From CAWJMD01 sp963845675 (GTDB lineage Bacteria; Actinomycetota; Actinomycetes; Actinomycetales; CAWJMD01): a stretch of DNA of 64,000 nucleotides. This document shows positions 8,475 to 16,761 of the stretch, in pieces. Each line of letters opens with the position of its first letter. Within the stretch, counting starts at the first letter, position 1. A program made the translations under genes and the position numbers. The notes under the pieces were generated by a model. It ran no database searches and was not told where the DNA came from. It saw only the letters and a program-made list of their open reading frames with translations. The stretch lies in contig CAWJSX010000001.1 in the NCBI GenBank assembly GCA_963845675.1, forward strand, positions 806,001-870,000, written 5' to 3'.

Positions 8475-9776
8475 ATGGCGAAATGGTCTCCTCTACGTGC
8501 TGAACTCAGCGACGTCGCCGATCGCCGCACGTTCTCGTGGGATGACCTTGATGCTCTGGTCGGTGGGCTCCCCCGGTCTGCATACGATCACTCCGCCTTC
8601 TGGAGCGGCGCACGCAGCGGGTGGCTTGGTTTCTCTACGACCAATGTCGTTGTTGGCCAGTCAGTCACCTTCGTTCGGCGCACCTCGGACGGACAGCGGG
8701 CCGGCCGCCCCGCATCAGGAACCGTGGCCACCTCGCCACGATCCCAGAGCTCGGGACCTGCCGATCTCGTTCTTGTCGGCTGTGTGAAGTCGAAACTCCC
8801 CCACCCGGCACAGGCCCAGGATCTCTACACTTCCGCACTGTTCCGCAAGGAGCGCGCCTACGCGGAGGGGGCCCGAGTCCCATGGTTCGTCCTATCCGCA
8901 GAGCACGGGCTCGTCGCCCCAGGCCAGGTGCTGGAGCCGTACGACCTCCGGTTATCGCGGACTACCCGTGATTATCGACGAGCATGGGGCGCCCGCGTCA
9001 CCAAGCAGCTTCAAGACGCGGTAGGCCCGCTCGCAAACAAGCGGATCGAGATCCATGCCGGGTCCGCCTATGTGGACGCAATCCGCGCCGGACTTCTCGA
9101 CGCCGGAGCCGAGGTCATCGAGCCGCTCACCGGGCTCACGATGGGCGAGCGGCTCGCTTGGTATGGGTCTCACATCGAGCCCACCCCACCGGCGGGCCCC
9201 AGCCCCGCGGTTGGCGACCTCGTTGTGCAACTCGAAGACGGGACCGGCGCCCAGTCCCCAGCTGACTTCCTGGCGACGGACGGCACGGACATGCGAGCGC
9301 CGGGGCTTTACAGCTGGTGGGTCGACACCGAGGGAGCGGCCGAGCTTGAGCGAGGACTCGGGCACCCGATGAGGGCCGGACTCATCTACGCCGGGCTGGC
9401 GGGCGCCACCCGGTCGCGGAGCGGGCGCAAGTCCTCGAACACCCTGTGGGGTCGGATCCGAGGGATGCACCTCGGCGGGCGGCACGAGTTCTCGACTTTT
9501 CGTCTCAGCCTTGGATCCGTGCTCGCTGCCGCACGAGATGAGTCCGAGATCGACGAAGGGCGCCTGACGTGCTGGATGCACGCGCACTTGCGCATCGTGG
9601 CACTGGCCGTGGAGGACGCCGATGCCCTCGACGGACTGGAAACCGAGGTGCTCGCGGTGCTGGACCCGCCCCTGAACCTCAGCAAGATGGCGAAGACGAA
9701 CGTGCGCCGTCGACTCACGGGACTTCGGCGACTACACGGCCGCCGATCGCAGGGGCGAGGCGCAGTTTCGATCTAG
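8475..9776 (+). CDS. Fusion protein: DUF6884 domain plus C-terminal GIY-YIG nuclease-like domain
   Basis: 433 residues in three parts. Residues about 1-70 form a small alpha/beta DNA-binding-like domain (DALVGGLPRSAYDHSAFW) of the DUF7662 kind. Residues about 96-232 match DUF6884: LVGCVKSKLPHPAQAQDLYTS and WFVLSAEHGLV, with the Cys and Lys that mark the family. Residues about 275-415 look like a GIY-YIG catalytic domain: GLYSWW, then LIYAGLAG, then an Arg-containing helix GRIRGMHL and later ETEVLAVLDPPLN with the expected Glu. The ATG at 8475 follows the HNH gene on the same strand. This architecture suggests a nuclease guided by base recognition or modification, but no function is established here. 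Confidence 0.72.
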   Translation: MAKWSPLRAELSDVADRRTFSWDDLDALVGGLPRSAYDHSAFWSGARSGWLGFSTTNVVVGQSVTFVRRTSDGQRAGRPASGTVATSPRSQSSGPADLVLVGCVKSKLPHPAQAQDLYTSALFRKERAYAEGARVPWFVLSAEHGLVAPGQVLEPYDLRLSRTTRDYRRAWGARVTKQLQDAVGPLANKRIEIHAGSAYVDAIRAGLLDAGAEVIEPLTGLTMGERLAWYGSHIEPTPPAGPSPAVGDLVVQLEDGTGAQSPADFLATDGTDMRAPGLYSWWVDTEGAAELERGLGHPMRAGLIYAGLAGATRSRSGRKSSNTLWGRIRGMHLGGRHEFSTFRLSLGSVLAAARDESEIDEGRLTCWMHAHLRIVALAVEDADALDGLETEVLAVLDPPLNLSKMAKTNVRRRLTGLRRLHGRRSQGRGAVSI

Positions 9777-9895
9777 ACCCGCCCCCTTCGCTGTAGGGGT
9801 TTGCGGCCTCGTGCGGCCAACCGTCCCGTCGCAAGCAGCCGCGATGGCCGAATGTGTGGTCGTCCGTGTCTGGGACTGGCGACGTCAGATCGTGG

Positions 9896-10525
9896 TCACG
9901 GTCGCGCTGTCTCGGCGTCCTGCTTCAGGGACCTGAGCGCGGCGCGCATGATGTGGCCGACGAACGGCTGGACCAGACCCCAATACCGCGACAACTTCGC
10001 TGCGGACTCCGGGTCGTTCGTCGCCGTCCGTGCCTCGTACGAGACCAGCGTGCGGGTCGCGCCGTAGGGCAGCAACGTGAAGTCCGCTGCGATCCGGCCC
10101 CAGCCCGGCTCGTCGAACGCGGCGAACTCCTCAGGGGTCATCCGCTCGACGTCGTACCAGGTGATGTCGGACTGCCAGAACTTGCCGACGGCCGCGAACG
10201 CGATCTCGCGCTGCGGAGTCCTGCCGAGCCCGAGCCACCCCTCGAGCGTCGGCTCGCCGCCACCCAGCTTCATCTCGGGTAGCGGCGGCCTCTCCTTCTG
10301 ATCCCGTCCCCGGAACTCCGCCCATCGGGCCGGGAGGTCGCGGATGAAGAACGCCGCGTCGAGCAAGGGTGTGTGCACCTGGGCGAGGTCCAGGTCGCAC
10401 AGCGCCTGCCAGGTGGTGGACACGTCGGCGTCGACCACCTGGTGTACGACCAACGTGACGTCGTACGTCGGCAGGTAGCGGTCTATCAGCAGGTGGGAGG
10501 TCATCTCGACCGTGGAGGCGCTCAT
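9896..10525 (-). CDS. SRPBCC (START-like) family protein
   Basis: 209 residues with a helix-grip fold pattern: an N-terminal strand with YDVTLVVHQVVDADVSTTW, a central variable lid, and a C-terminal strand TRTLVSYEARTATND followed by a long final helix (YWGLVQPFVGHIMRAAL). Such proteins bind hydrophobic ligands or act as cyclases; the ligand cannot be told. The start at 10525 (MSASTVEM) is a choice; ATG at 10504 is an alternative. The gene stands alone. Confidence 0.75.
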   Translation of the reverse strand: MSASTVEMTSHLLIDRYLPTYDVTLVVHQVVDADVSTTWQALCDLDLAQVHTPLLDAAFFIRDLPARWAEFRGRDQKERPPLPEMKLGGGEPTLEGWLGLGRTPQREIAFAAVGKFWQSDITWYDVERMTPEEFAAFDEPGWGRIAADFTLLPYGATRTLVSYEARTATNDPESAAKLSRYWGLVQPFVGHIMRAALRSLKQDAETARP

Positions 10526-11043
10526 GGCGGCCACCCTGCAGCGTCGAGCCGGCTTCGCCAAGAGACGTAGGTCCCGCATCCGACCGGCCAGTGCCAGGGC
10601 CCTCACCAGGAGATCGCGGGACGGTCGACCCGGTCACACTTCACCGGCCCTGGCCAACTGACCGTCCGCACGCGCCGGCCGGTCACACTCGGGGGCCGGG
10701 CCCGACCGCCGACCGGACGGGGTTTCATGACGCGTCCGGTTGCGGATCGGCACGCGGAGCGTGCCGGTGCCCGATCGCCGACCCGGAACTCCTTTCCTGA
10801 GGGGTGCCCAGAGCGTCTAGAAGGACACAACGACCACGGCGACAACCGTGCGCGGCCGGGTTCACAAACGGACCGAGGAGTCATCCCCGACGTCGGCCGG
10901 CTCTGTCCGCTCACTTGAGACCGTCGGCCTCTCTGATGTCGCGCAGTCCGGAGTCCTGCACGTTGTCTGAAGGGTGACAGTGCCCCCGAGAGGGGCCTAG
11001 GGTCATTGGCCCCGTCCAACGTCCGGGTCGTTGAGGTGATGGC
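10526..11043. other. Intergenic stretch without a convincing gene
   Basis: About 500 bases between two divergent genes. Short open frames exist here, but none has a recognisable protein pattern. The region should hold the promoter for the stress-protein operon; a GAGGTGAT ribosome binding site precedes the GTG at 11044. No repeat or RNA gene was seen. Confidence 0.5.
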
Positions 11044-11475
11044 GTGCCAGAGGTACTTGTCGGTGTCGACCGGAGCGAGCAGAGCAGGAGGGCGGTCGAG
11101 TTCGCGGCCGACCGGGCCCATCAGCTAGACCTGAAGGTCCTGGTCGTGCACGTGATCCCCTGGTCGCCCTTCTCGTTCAACACTCCTGAGGAGAACGAGC
11201 ACCGCTCCACGCGCCGGGCCGAGGAGATCGCCGCAGCGACGGACCAGATCGTCGAACCCATGGCCGCGCTGTTGCGCGAGAAGGGGGTCTCGGTAGAGAC
11301 ACTCGTCAGGCACGGTGACCCGGTAGACACGCTGATCGAGATTGCCAACCAGCGCGAGAGCGGGCACATCGTGCTCGGGCGCACCGGCGACAGCCGCGTC
11401 AAGCAGGCCCTGTTCGGCAGCACCCCCTCCCAGGTCGTGCAACACACGACCGTGCCCGTGACGGTGGTCCCGTGA
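11044..11475 (+). CDS. Universal stress protein, UspA family
   Basis: 143 residues, one Usp domain. It begins EVLVGVDRSEQSRRAVEFA and ends with the ATP-binding loop VLGRTGDSRVKQALFGSTPSQVVQHTTVPVTVV, which holds the G-2x-G-9x-G(S/T) motif of ATP-binding Usp proteins. The GTG start at 11044 has GAGGTGAT just ahead. Its stop overlaps the next start (GTGA at 11472), so stress response and the amino-acid symporter gene are co-translated. Confidence 0.92.
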   Translation: MPEVLVGVDRSEQSRRAVEFAADRAHQLDLKVLVVHVIPWSPFSFNTPEENEHRSTRRAEEIAAATDQIVEPMAALLREKGVSVETLVRHGDPVDTLIEIANQRESGHIVLGRTGDSRVKQALFGSTPSQVVQHTTVPVTVVP

Positions 11476-12953
11476 ACACCGTCGTCGCCACCGTCCCGCT
11501 GGGCGTGGACGACACCGTCAGCAAGTACTTCGGGCCGGTCTCGGACTTCATCGTCAGCGTCGTGTTCTACTCCGTGACGATTTTCGGCGCCGAGATCTCA
11601 CTGATCGTGGTGTGGCTGATCAGTGCGGCCATCTTCTTCACCTTCTGGTTCGGCTTCCCGCAGCTGCGCGGCTGCCGCACTCGATCAACCTGGTCCGCGG
11701 CCGGTTCTCCAAACCGGAGGACGCCGGCGAGGTCTCACACTTCCAGGCACTCGCGACAGCGGTCTCCGGGACGGTCGGCCTCGGCAACATCGCGGGCGTG
11801 GCGGTGGCCATCTCGCTCGGTGGTCCCGGCGCCACCTTCTGGATGATCGTCGCCGGGTTCTTCGGCATGGCCTCCAAGATGGCGGAGTGCACCCTGGGGG
11901 TGATGTACCGCCAGGAGCACGCGGACGGCTCGGTGTCCGGCGGGCCGATGTACTACCTGCGCGACGGCGTCGCCAAGGTCACCGGCAACGTCCGGCTGGG
12001 CAAGTTCCTGGCCGCCTTCTTCGCCGTCTGCTGCATCGGAGGCTCGCTGGGCGGCGGCAACATGTTCCAGGCCAACCAGGCCACCGCCCAGATCGTCGGT
12101 GTCACCGGTGGCGAGAACAGCCCCTTCGCCGACATCAACTGGGTCATCGGCCTGGTGTTCGCGGTGGCCGTCGGCGCGGTGATCATCGGTGGGATCAAGA
12201 GCATCCCCCGGGTGACGGAGAAGATCGTCCCGTTCATGGCCGGCACCTACGTCGGCGCTTGCCTCATCGTCATCATCGGCAGCATCGACCAGGTACCCGG
12301 CGCGTTCGGTGAGATCGTGGCCGGCGCCTTGAACCCGCAGAGCATGGCCGGCGGGTTCCTCGGGGTGCTGATGGTCGGTTTCCAGCGAGCCGCGTTCTCC
12401 AACGAGGCCGGGATCGGCTCCGCGTCGATCGCGCACTCCGCGGTCCAGACCAGGGAGCCGGCGACCGAGGGCTTCGTAGCGCTGCTCGAGCCGCTCATCG
12501 ACACCATCGTGGTCTGCACGATGACGGCGCTGACGATCGTGATCACCGGTGCCTGGGCCGATCCGGAGGCCTCGGAGCTCGGGGGGGTCGGGCTCACCTC
12601 GCGCGCGTTCGAGTCGGTGATCCCCTGGTTCCCCAACGTCCTCGCGATAGCGGTCGTCCTGTTCGCGTTCTCGACGATGATCTCGTGGTCGTACTACGGG
12701 ATGAAGGCGACCGGCTACCTGTTCGGTGACAGCACGACGGCCGAGATCGTGTTCAAGGTCGTCTTCTGCCTGTTCGTCGTGGTGGGTGCCGCGTTGTCGC
12801 TGGAGCCTGTGATCGGCTTCTCGGACTCGATGATCTTCTCGATGTCGATCGCCAACGTCATCGGTCTCTTACATCCTGGCCCGGACGGTCCGCAACGAGG
12901 TCCGACGCCACCTGGGCAAGGTGGAGCGAGGGGAGTTCGCCCGGGTGAAGTGA
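11472..12953 (+). pseudogene. Sodium:alanine symporter (AGCS family) with two compensating frameshifts
   Basis: Would-be protein of about 494 residues taking up alanine or glycine with Na+. The N-terminus (from the GTG at 11472) reads in one frame to GFPQLRG at about 11670. The bulk, with the AGCS signature region GTVGLGNIAGVAVAISLGG and FQRAAFSNEAGIGSA, is in a second frame. The last residues return to the first frame at about 12869 (TAC ATC CTG...) and stop at 12953. One base is lost near 11671 and one is extra near 12869; correcting both gives a complete family-like protein. It is coupled to the preceding Usp gene. Either an inactive gene or two base-calling errors; the otherwise perfect conservation favours errors. 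Confidence 0.85.
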
Positions 12954-13339
12954 TCTCCGTGCGCCGCTACTCCCACGATTCGAAAGGCTTCGATCGAGCT
13001 GACAGGTAGGCGTCCAGGTTCGGCACGAACCGTCAACTGCCCACCCCAGGGCCGGCCCGGCGAGCTGGAACCGGCTGCCAGGCGGCCGGTCTCGCACCAA
13101 CGTCACGCCTGCAGAGTCGGGTGGCCGCGCTGCCCGCCGTGCGGCCTTGCCGGTGCCACGGGCGACCGGATGGGGCCGGGGAACATCCAGGGCAGGAAGG
13201 GGTCGGGGGGCGGGCCGCACGATCGACCCCTCGCAGAGCACCGGCCGGTACACATGACCCGCGCCGCCGGTGGAGCCGGGCCGTCCGTGCACGCCCGTAG
13301 ACTCCGCGCCACAGGGGAACCGAACGAGGGGGGAACGAC
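12954..13339. other. Intergenic stretch, nothing recognised
   Basis: About 385 bases after the symporter gene. No protein-coding pattern and no clear hairpin was seen. A purine-rich ribosome binding site (GAGGGGGGAACG) at its end serves the next gene. Confidence 0.45.
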
Positions 13340-14191
13340 GTGGTCGCACGCCCGCGCACGTCCGCGATGGGTCTGGCGGGGATGCTCGCGCTCGCCGCCT
13401 GCACCGGCCAGGGCGGGCAAGCCGCCGCCCCGACCACGGCCACCACGAGTACGCCGTCGGCCCAGGAACAGGTCGTCGCCGTACTCACCGAGCTCGGCAC
13501 GTCCTCCGACCCGGACCAGTGCACCGACGCCTACACGGCCAACGGCCTGGAGCTGGCGGTCGGGAGCACCGACGTCGCGGTGTGCCGCGACGCCGTCGCC
13601 GCCTCCGAGCCGGCCGACGAGGTGGTGGTCGACCAGGTAGCCGTCGACGGCAGCACCGCCACCGCGCGCGTGACGTCGATCGGCGGTTCCAGCTCGGGGC
13701 TCGCCCAGACTCTCGAGCTCGTCCTCCAGGACGACCGGTGGATGGTCGACGGCATCTCCGGTCTGGCGATTGCCGATCGGGCGGCGTTCGACGAAGGTGT
13801 CGCGCTCGACCTCGCCGAGTGGGGACCTGCCGTCATCCCTCCCGAGCACCTGGACTGCGTCGGCGAGCAGCTGCGGGCGGCGAGCGATGCCGAGATCGTC
13901 GCCGCGTTCGAGGAAGGCCGCTCCCACGCCGTCGCCGTCGGGGCCATCTCCTGGTGCGTGGCAGCCGGTGTGGACTCGTTCGCGTTGTACGAGATCGTCC
14001 GGTACCAGCTGGAGGCCAAGGGTCTCAGCGCCGAGCAGGCCGACTGCGTCGCGGTCGAAGCGCTCGGCACGTTTCTCGCCCTCACCCTGGAGCAGCTGGT
14101 CACCTCCGAGACTGCGCGGGCGCAACTGGAGGACGGCCTCCTCGCCGCGTCGCAGACCCCGGTGTGCCAGCAGCTCGGTGCCGCTCCCTAG
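13340..14191 (+). CDS. Putative lipoprotein of unknown function
   Basis: 283 residues. The N-terminus has a short positive stretch, a hydrophobic segment and the lipobox LALAAC, so it should be exported and lipid-anchored, followed by a Thr/Ser-rich linker. The body contains two further Cys pairs and two repeats of a helical pattern (QLRAASDAEIVAAFEEGR and VEALGTFLALTLEQLV). The GTG start has a run of G bases as ribosome binding site. I do not recognise the folded part. Confidence 0.75.
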   Translation: MVARPRTSAMGLAGMLALAACTGQGGQAAAPTTATTSTPSAQEQVVAVLTELGTSSDPDQCTDAYTANGLELAVGSTDVAVCRDAVAASEPADEVVVDQVAVDGSTATARVTSIGGSSSGLAQTLELVLQDDRWMVDGISGLAIADRAAFDEGVALDLAEWGPAVIPPEHLDCVGEQLRAASDAEIVAAFEEGRSHAVAVGAISWCVAAGVDSFALYEIVRYQLEAKGLSAEQADCVAVEALGTFLALTLEQLVTSETARAQLEDGLLAASQTPVCQQLGAAP

Positions 14192-14206
14192 TCCCGCCCC
14201 AGGACC

Positions 14207-14330
14207 GTGCGACGGGTGAACGGGATCGAGACCGAGTACGGCGTTTCGGCCGCCGGTGACCCGGCCGCCGACCCGCGGCTGCCGCGGGGAGGTCGTCAAC
14301 GCCTGCGCAGCCCCGTTGGGGGCCCGGGGC
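14207..14330 (+). pseudogene. Remnant of dop (Pup deamidase/depupylase), N-terminus only
   Basis: The first codons read MRRVNGIETEYGVSAAGDPAADP. GIETEYG is the hallmark of the Dop/PafA ligase-like family and the spacing from the start matches Dop. After about 28 codons the frame is lost, but GEVVNA, the next conserved stretch in Dop, can be read in another frame (about 14290-14310). Similarity then stops, and the minus-strand gene at 14341 follows. The intact proteasome/pupylation operon is not in this window. The fragment is about 40 of roughly 500 residues, so no activity is possible. Confidence 0.6.
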
Positions 14331-14340
14331 GGCCAGCCCC

Positions 14341-14634
14341 CTACAGGCCGGGCTGCAGGCGCTTGGCCAGGTCGGCGAAGTCGTCGGCGTGCTTGCGCAG
14401 GAAGTGCAGCTGGTGGGTGACGCCGGCGCGCGTGGTGACGCGCAGGTTCCCGTTGGTCAGCAGCCCGGCCTTCTTCAGATCGACGCCAGCGATGTCGGCG
14501 CGGACCAGCACCAGGTCGCCCTCGTGCCCGTGCCCGACGAGCGCGAAGTGGCTGGCCTTGTTCGTCCCCCGGGCCATCAGCGTGGTGCCGTCGAAGTCGA
14601 CCTCGCACATGTACCCCGTGATCATGAGGGGCAC
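14341..14634 (-). CDS. Small PH-like protein, similar to DUF4429
   Basis: 97 residues, all beta-strands until a final helix (LHFLRKHADDFADLAKRLQ). The pattern VDFDGTTLMARGT ... VRADIAGVDLKKAGLLTNGNLRV matches the bacterial PH-like/DUF4429 fold, where the central helix-strand unit reads 'I..V.lk.a....G.l.l'. Likely a ligand- or protein-binding module. It stands alone between a dop remnant and a poor region; no clear promoter was found. Confidence 0.6.
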   Translation of the reverse strand: MPLMITGYMCEVDFDGTTLMARGTNKASHFALVGHGHEGDLVLVRADIAGVDLKKAGLLTNGNLRVTTRAGVTHQLHFLRKHADDFADLAKRLQPGL

Positions 14635-14784
14635 GCCACAAGGACTGACCGGCGCGCGGACCCGGCTCGCGACATCGCGCGGGCGATCAGCCGCGCGGGG
14701 ACCGGCCCCGTGGCGTAGACCCCTGAGGCAGGTCAGCGTTCGCTGAGTTCGGCAGCGAGCTGTGAGGAAAGTTGCACGAATGCA

Positions 14785-15348
14785 CTACCGACGTCCGTTG
14801 GCCCGGCCGGGTAGCGGCACCTGGCCGTCGTACGGCCGAACGTGCGCGAGGGGGACGCTGTGCTCTCCGCTACGCGGCCACTCGGCAAAGACCCAGCCAT
14901 CTTCGACTCGGGTCACGACCCCGACCTCGCCCGTAGCGATGATGAGGTCGAAGACCGGTGGTGCCGTGTACTCCACACGGACACCCGGTTTGTAGGTCAT
15001 GGAATGCATCTGCCTGACGCGCCACAAGATCCGCGCCTCGTCGCCGAGTGGCACTTCACCTGAACAGGTCGGCACCTTCGACGCCGGTTGGGTCCGCCCC
15101 GAGAACATCCTCATGAAGGCCGACGAGCGGGTGCCCGTCCGCAAGGGCGACCATGGCCCACGCGGGTGGCGCGACCCCTCCGTCAGGGTCCCCGCCCTCA
15201 CCAAGGACGCAAGCAACGCGAAGACGGCCTCGTACGCCGCAGCGGACATCGCGGTCGCGACGTCCTCAGGCGAGGCCCCGCATCCACCACACGACGCGCA
15301 GCAGGCAGGTTGCTGAGGTTCGCTGTTCTCCACCGAACGCCTCGCCAA
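14785..15348 (-). CDS. Hypothetical protein with an SH3/KOW-like C-terminal part
   Basis: The open frame gives 187 residues, but only the last 75 (from an ATG at 15009 or 15000) look like a folded protein: YKPGVRVEYTAPP, then ATGEVGVVTRVEDGWVFAEWP and SVPLAHVRPY. This is a small beta-barrel pattern, as in SH3-like or KOW modules that recognise nucleic acid or protein. The N-terminal part is Cys-rich (CCASCGGCG) and may be noncoding. Start uncertain and family not recognised. Confidence 0.4.
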   Translation of the reverse strand: MARRSVENSEPQQPACCASCGGCGASPEDVATAMSAAAYEAVFALLASLVRAGTLTEGSRHPRGPWSPLRTGTRSSAFMRMFSGRTQPASKVPTCSGEVPLGDEARILWRVRQMHSMTYKPGVRVEYTAPPVFDLIIATGEVGVVTRVEDGWVFAEWPRSGEHSVPLAHVRPYDGQVPLPGRANGRR

Positions 15349-15793
15349 GCAAGCCGCAGCAACTCGTCGCGTGTTGCGTCAGTCATCGGAGGATGACTAC
15401 TCAGCGTTCGCCGAGCAGGACCCGGACCTGGTCCTGGCCGCCGGAGCTGCGGGCAACGGTCAGGGTGACCTGTTCGCCGGGGAGGCGGCCCAGCCGGGCG
15501 TCGACCTCGCCGGCCGTCCCATGCACCGGCCGCCCCAGCCGGGGCACCCGGGCCGAGGTATAGCGATTTATGAAGCGGTATAGCGAAACGCGATACACGA
15601 CGTCGGCCGTCGCGCGTTTCCCGCCCGTCCCACGGGAGCCGCCGACTCGCGGACGTAAGTAGCGACCCCCGGTCGCCGACCATGCGTGGCCGAGGTGCAG
15701 GACGAGTCCGCTGTGAGCCGAGGCTGAGCCCCCCGCACCAGCTGCTTCGAAGCACGCCCCCGTCGCAGCCGCCCCCGGACCCCGCACACCCAA
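15349..15793. other. Poorly coding stretch upstream of the first repeat
   Basis: No convincing gene. It holds a short AT-richer motif, TATAGCGATTTATGAAGCGG at about 15560-15579 followed by TATAGCGAAACG, that resembles the sequence near 21136-21170 (TGTAGCGTTTTGTAGGGCGG, then TGTAGCGAAACAC). The two places lie in the same order ahead of the two copies of the larger repeat, so they belong to diverged copies of one element. Confidence 0.45.
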
Positions 15794-15824
15794 GAGCCCC
15801 GGCCTCGTCGTGAGGCCGGGGCTC
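15794..15824. terminator. Perfect hairpin inside repeat copy 1
   Basis: GAGCCCCGGCCTC, five-base loop GTCGT, then the exact reverse complement. A stem of 13 bp, mostly G-C, without a T tract on either side. It occurs unchanged in the second repeat copy (21288-21318). Likely an intrinsic-type terminator or a recombination structure. Confidence 0.55.
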
Positions 15825-15938
15825 ATCCCGCTCAGCATCCGGTCAATGTCCGGCTGACCGATTCACGGACATTGCTGACCGATCCAGGGACATTGCTGAC
15901 CGATCCAGCAGGGACATTGAATGACCGTTCACATCAGC
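15794..15938. repeat. Direct repeat copy 1 (IS-end-like)
   Basis: About 145 bases that recur at 21288-21434 in the same orientation with few changes. After the hairpin it contains a tandem unit of about 21 bases, GGGACATTGCTGACCGATCCA, repeated two to three times and ending in TGACCGTTCACA. Tandem units of this kind next to a terminal inverted repeat resemble the ends of IS481-type insertion sequences; no transposase gene remains. The segment between the copies carries toxin and immunity genes. Confidence 0.7.
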
Positions 15939-15960
15939 TGTGAACGGTCATCCAATGTCC
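15912..15960. repeat. Near-perfect inverted repeat: two IS-like ends facing each other
   Basis: GGACATTGA-ATGACCGTTCACA, the five bases TCAGC, then TGTGAACGGTCAT-CCAATGTCC. The inner 13-base arms are perfect and the arms extend to 22 bases with one mismatch. It looks like two terminal inverted repeats abutted with a five-base spacer. The same five bases, TCAGC, follow the repeat end at 21428, where TCA is the nrdJ stop codon on the other strand. Confidence 0.65.
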
Positions 15961-15969
15961 GTCCAACGG

Positions 15970-16640
15970 TCACAGTATGTCCCGCGGCGGTCGGCTCCGG
16001 TCGCTGGGAAGCCACGCGCGGTAGGCGATGTTCTGGCCCGCTCGACGAGCCGCGACCGAACCCTTCCGCGGCCTAACTGTGCCAGCCTGCCTCAGCAGGT
16101 GGCGTTCTCCCCAACCGGCCGCTGGTCGGGTGCGTCGGATGGCTTCACGGCCGGGCTCGGGCCGGTTCGCCCACCGGCTCCGGTGCGGGCTGGCCGGTCG
16201 GGTCGAGGTTGGCCACCCGTGAAGGCGTGAGCTTGCCGCCGCGGATGTCGCGCCAGATGGCGGCCAGGGCGTCGTCCAGGGAATAGCCGGCCAGCTCACC
16301 GGGAAGCCAGGGACCGTGGTCGTTCAGACCCGCTGGGCGAAGCCGTTGGCGGGGTTCCGCAGGATCATCGTCAGGCCGGCGAGCTGGTCGCGCACCCCGG
16401 GGGCGTGGTGCCGGTCACGGTCGTGATCTCCTGGACGCTGGCGTACCCGGCGTCCTCGGCGCCGCACAGGTCCAGCATGGTCAAGGCCGCGGCGTTGCCG
16501 CGCTCGGCCACGCGGCGCAGGCGCCCTGGTCCCATGCCGGGCCCGGTCCGGATCGCCGGCCTTCGCGGGTGAGTCGATCAGCCGTCCGATGGCGAACTCC
16601 TCCACCTCCGGCACCGGTAACCGGCCGAACGCCCCTCAGC
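15970..16640 (-). pseudogene. Degenerate coding remnants, family not recognised
   Basis: On the minus strand pieces of coding-like sequence occur in changing frames: VEEFAIGRLIDSPAKAGDP near 16600, NAAALTMLDLCGAEDAGYA near 16480 in a second frame, VRDQLAGLTMILRN near 16370, then WLPGELAGYSLDDALAAIWRD near 16270 in a third. This looks like one decayed protein with several frameshifts and a stop at about 16322. No transposase motif was found. Treated as a decayed gene in the mobile segment. Confidence 0.4.
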
Positions 16641-16761
16641 GGATTCCGTGGGCACTAGAGGGCTGAATGGGTGAAATGCTCATCCGACGATTGTTCGGGG
16701 GATTTCAGCGCTTTAGGTTCAGCGCCACGGCGTCCGAGGGACGCTGATCCGGGGGGCTGCA

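Noticed and set aside
15850..15915. 21-base tandem units as a CRISPR array
   Set aside because: Units are directly adjacent without unique spacers and recur next to an IS-like inverted end.
16140..16640. Transposase remnant of the IS that left the repeats
   Set aside because: The fragments show no DDE or helix-turn-helix pattern of transposases; only an unknown decayed protein is supported.
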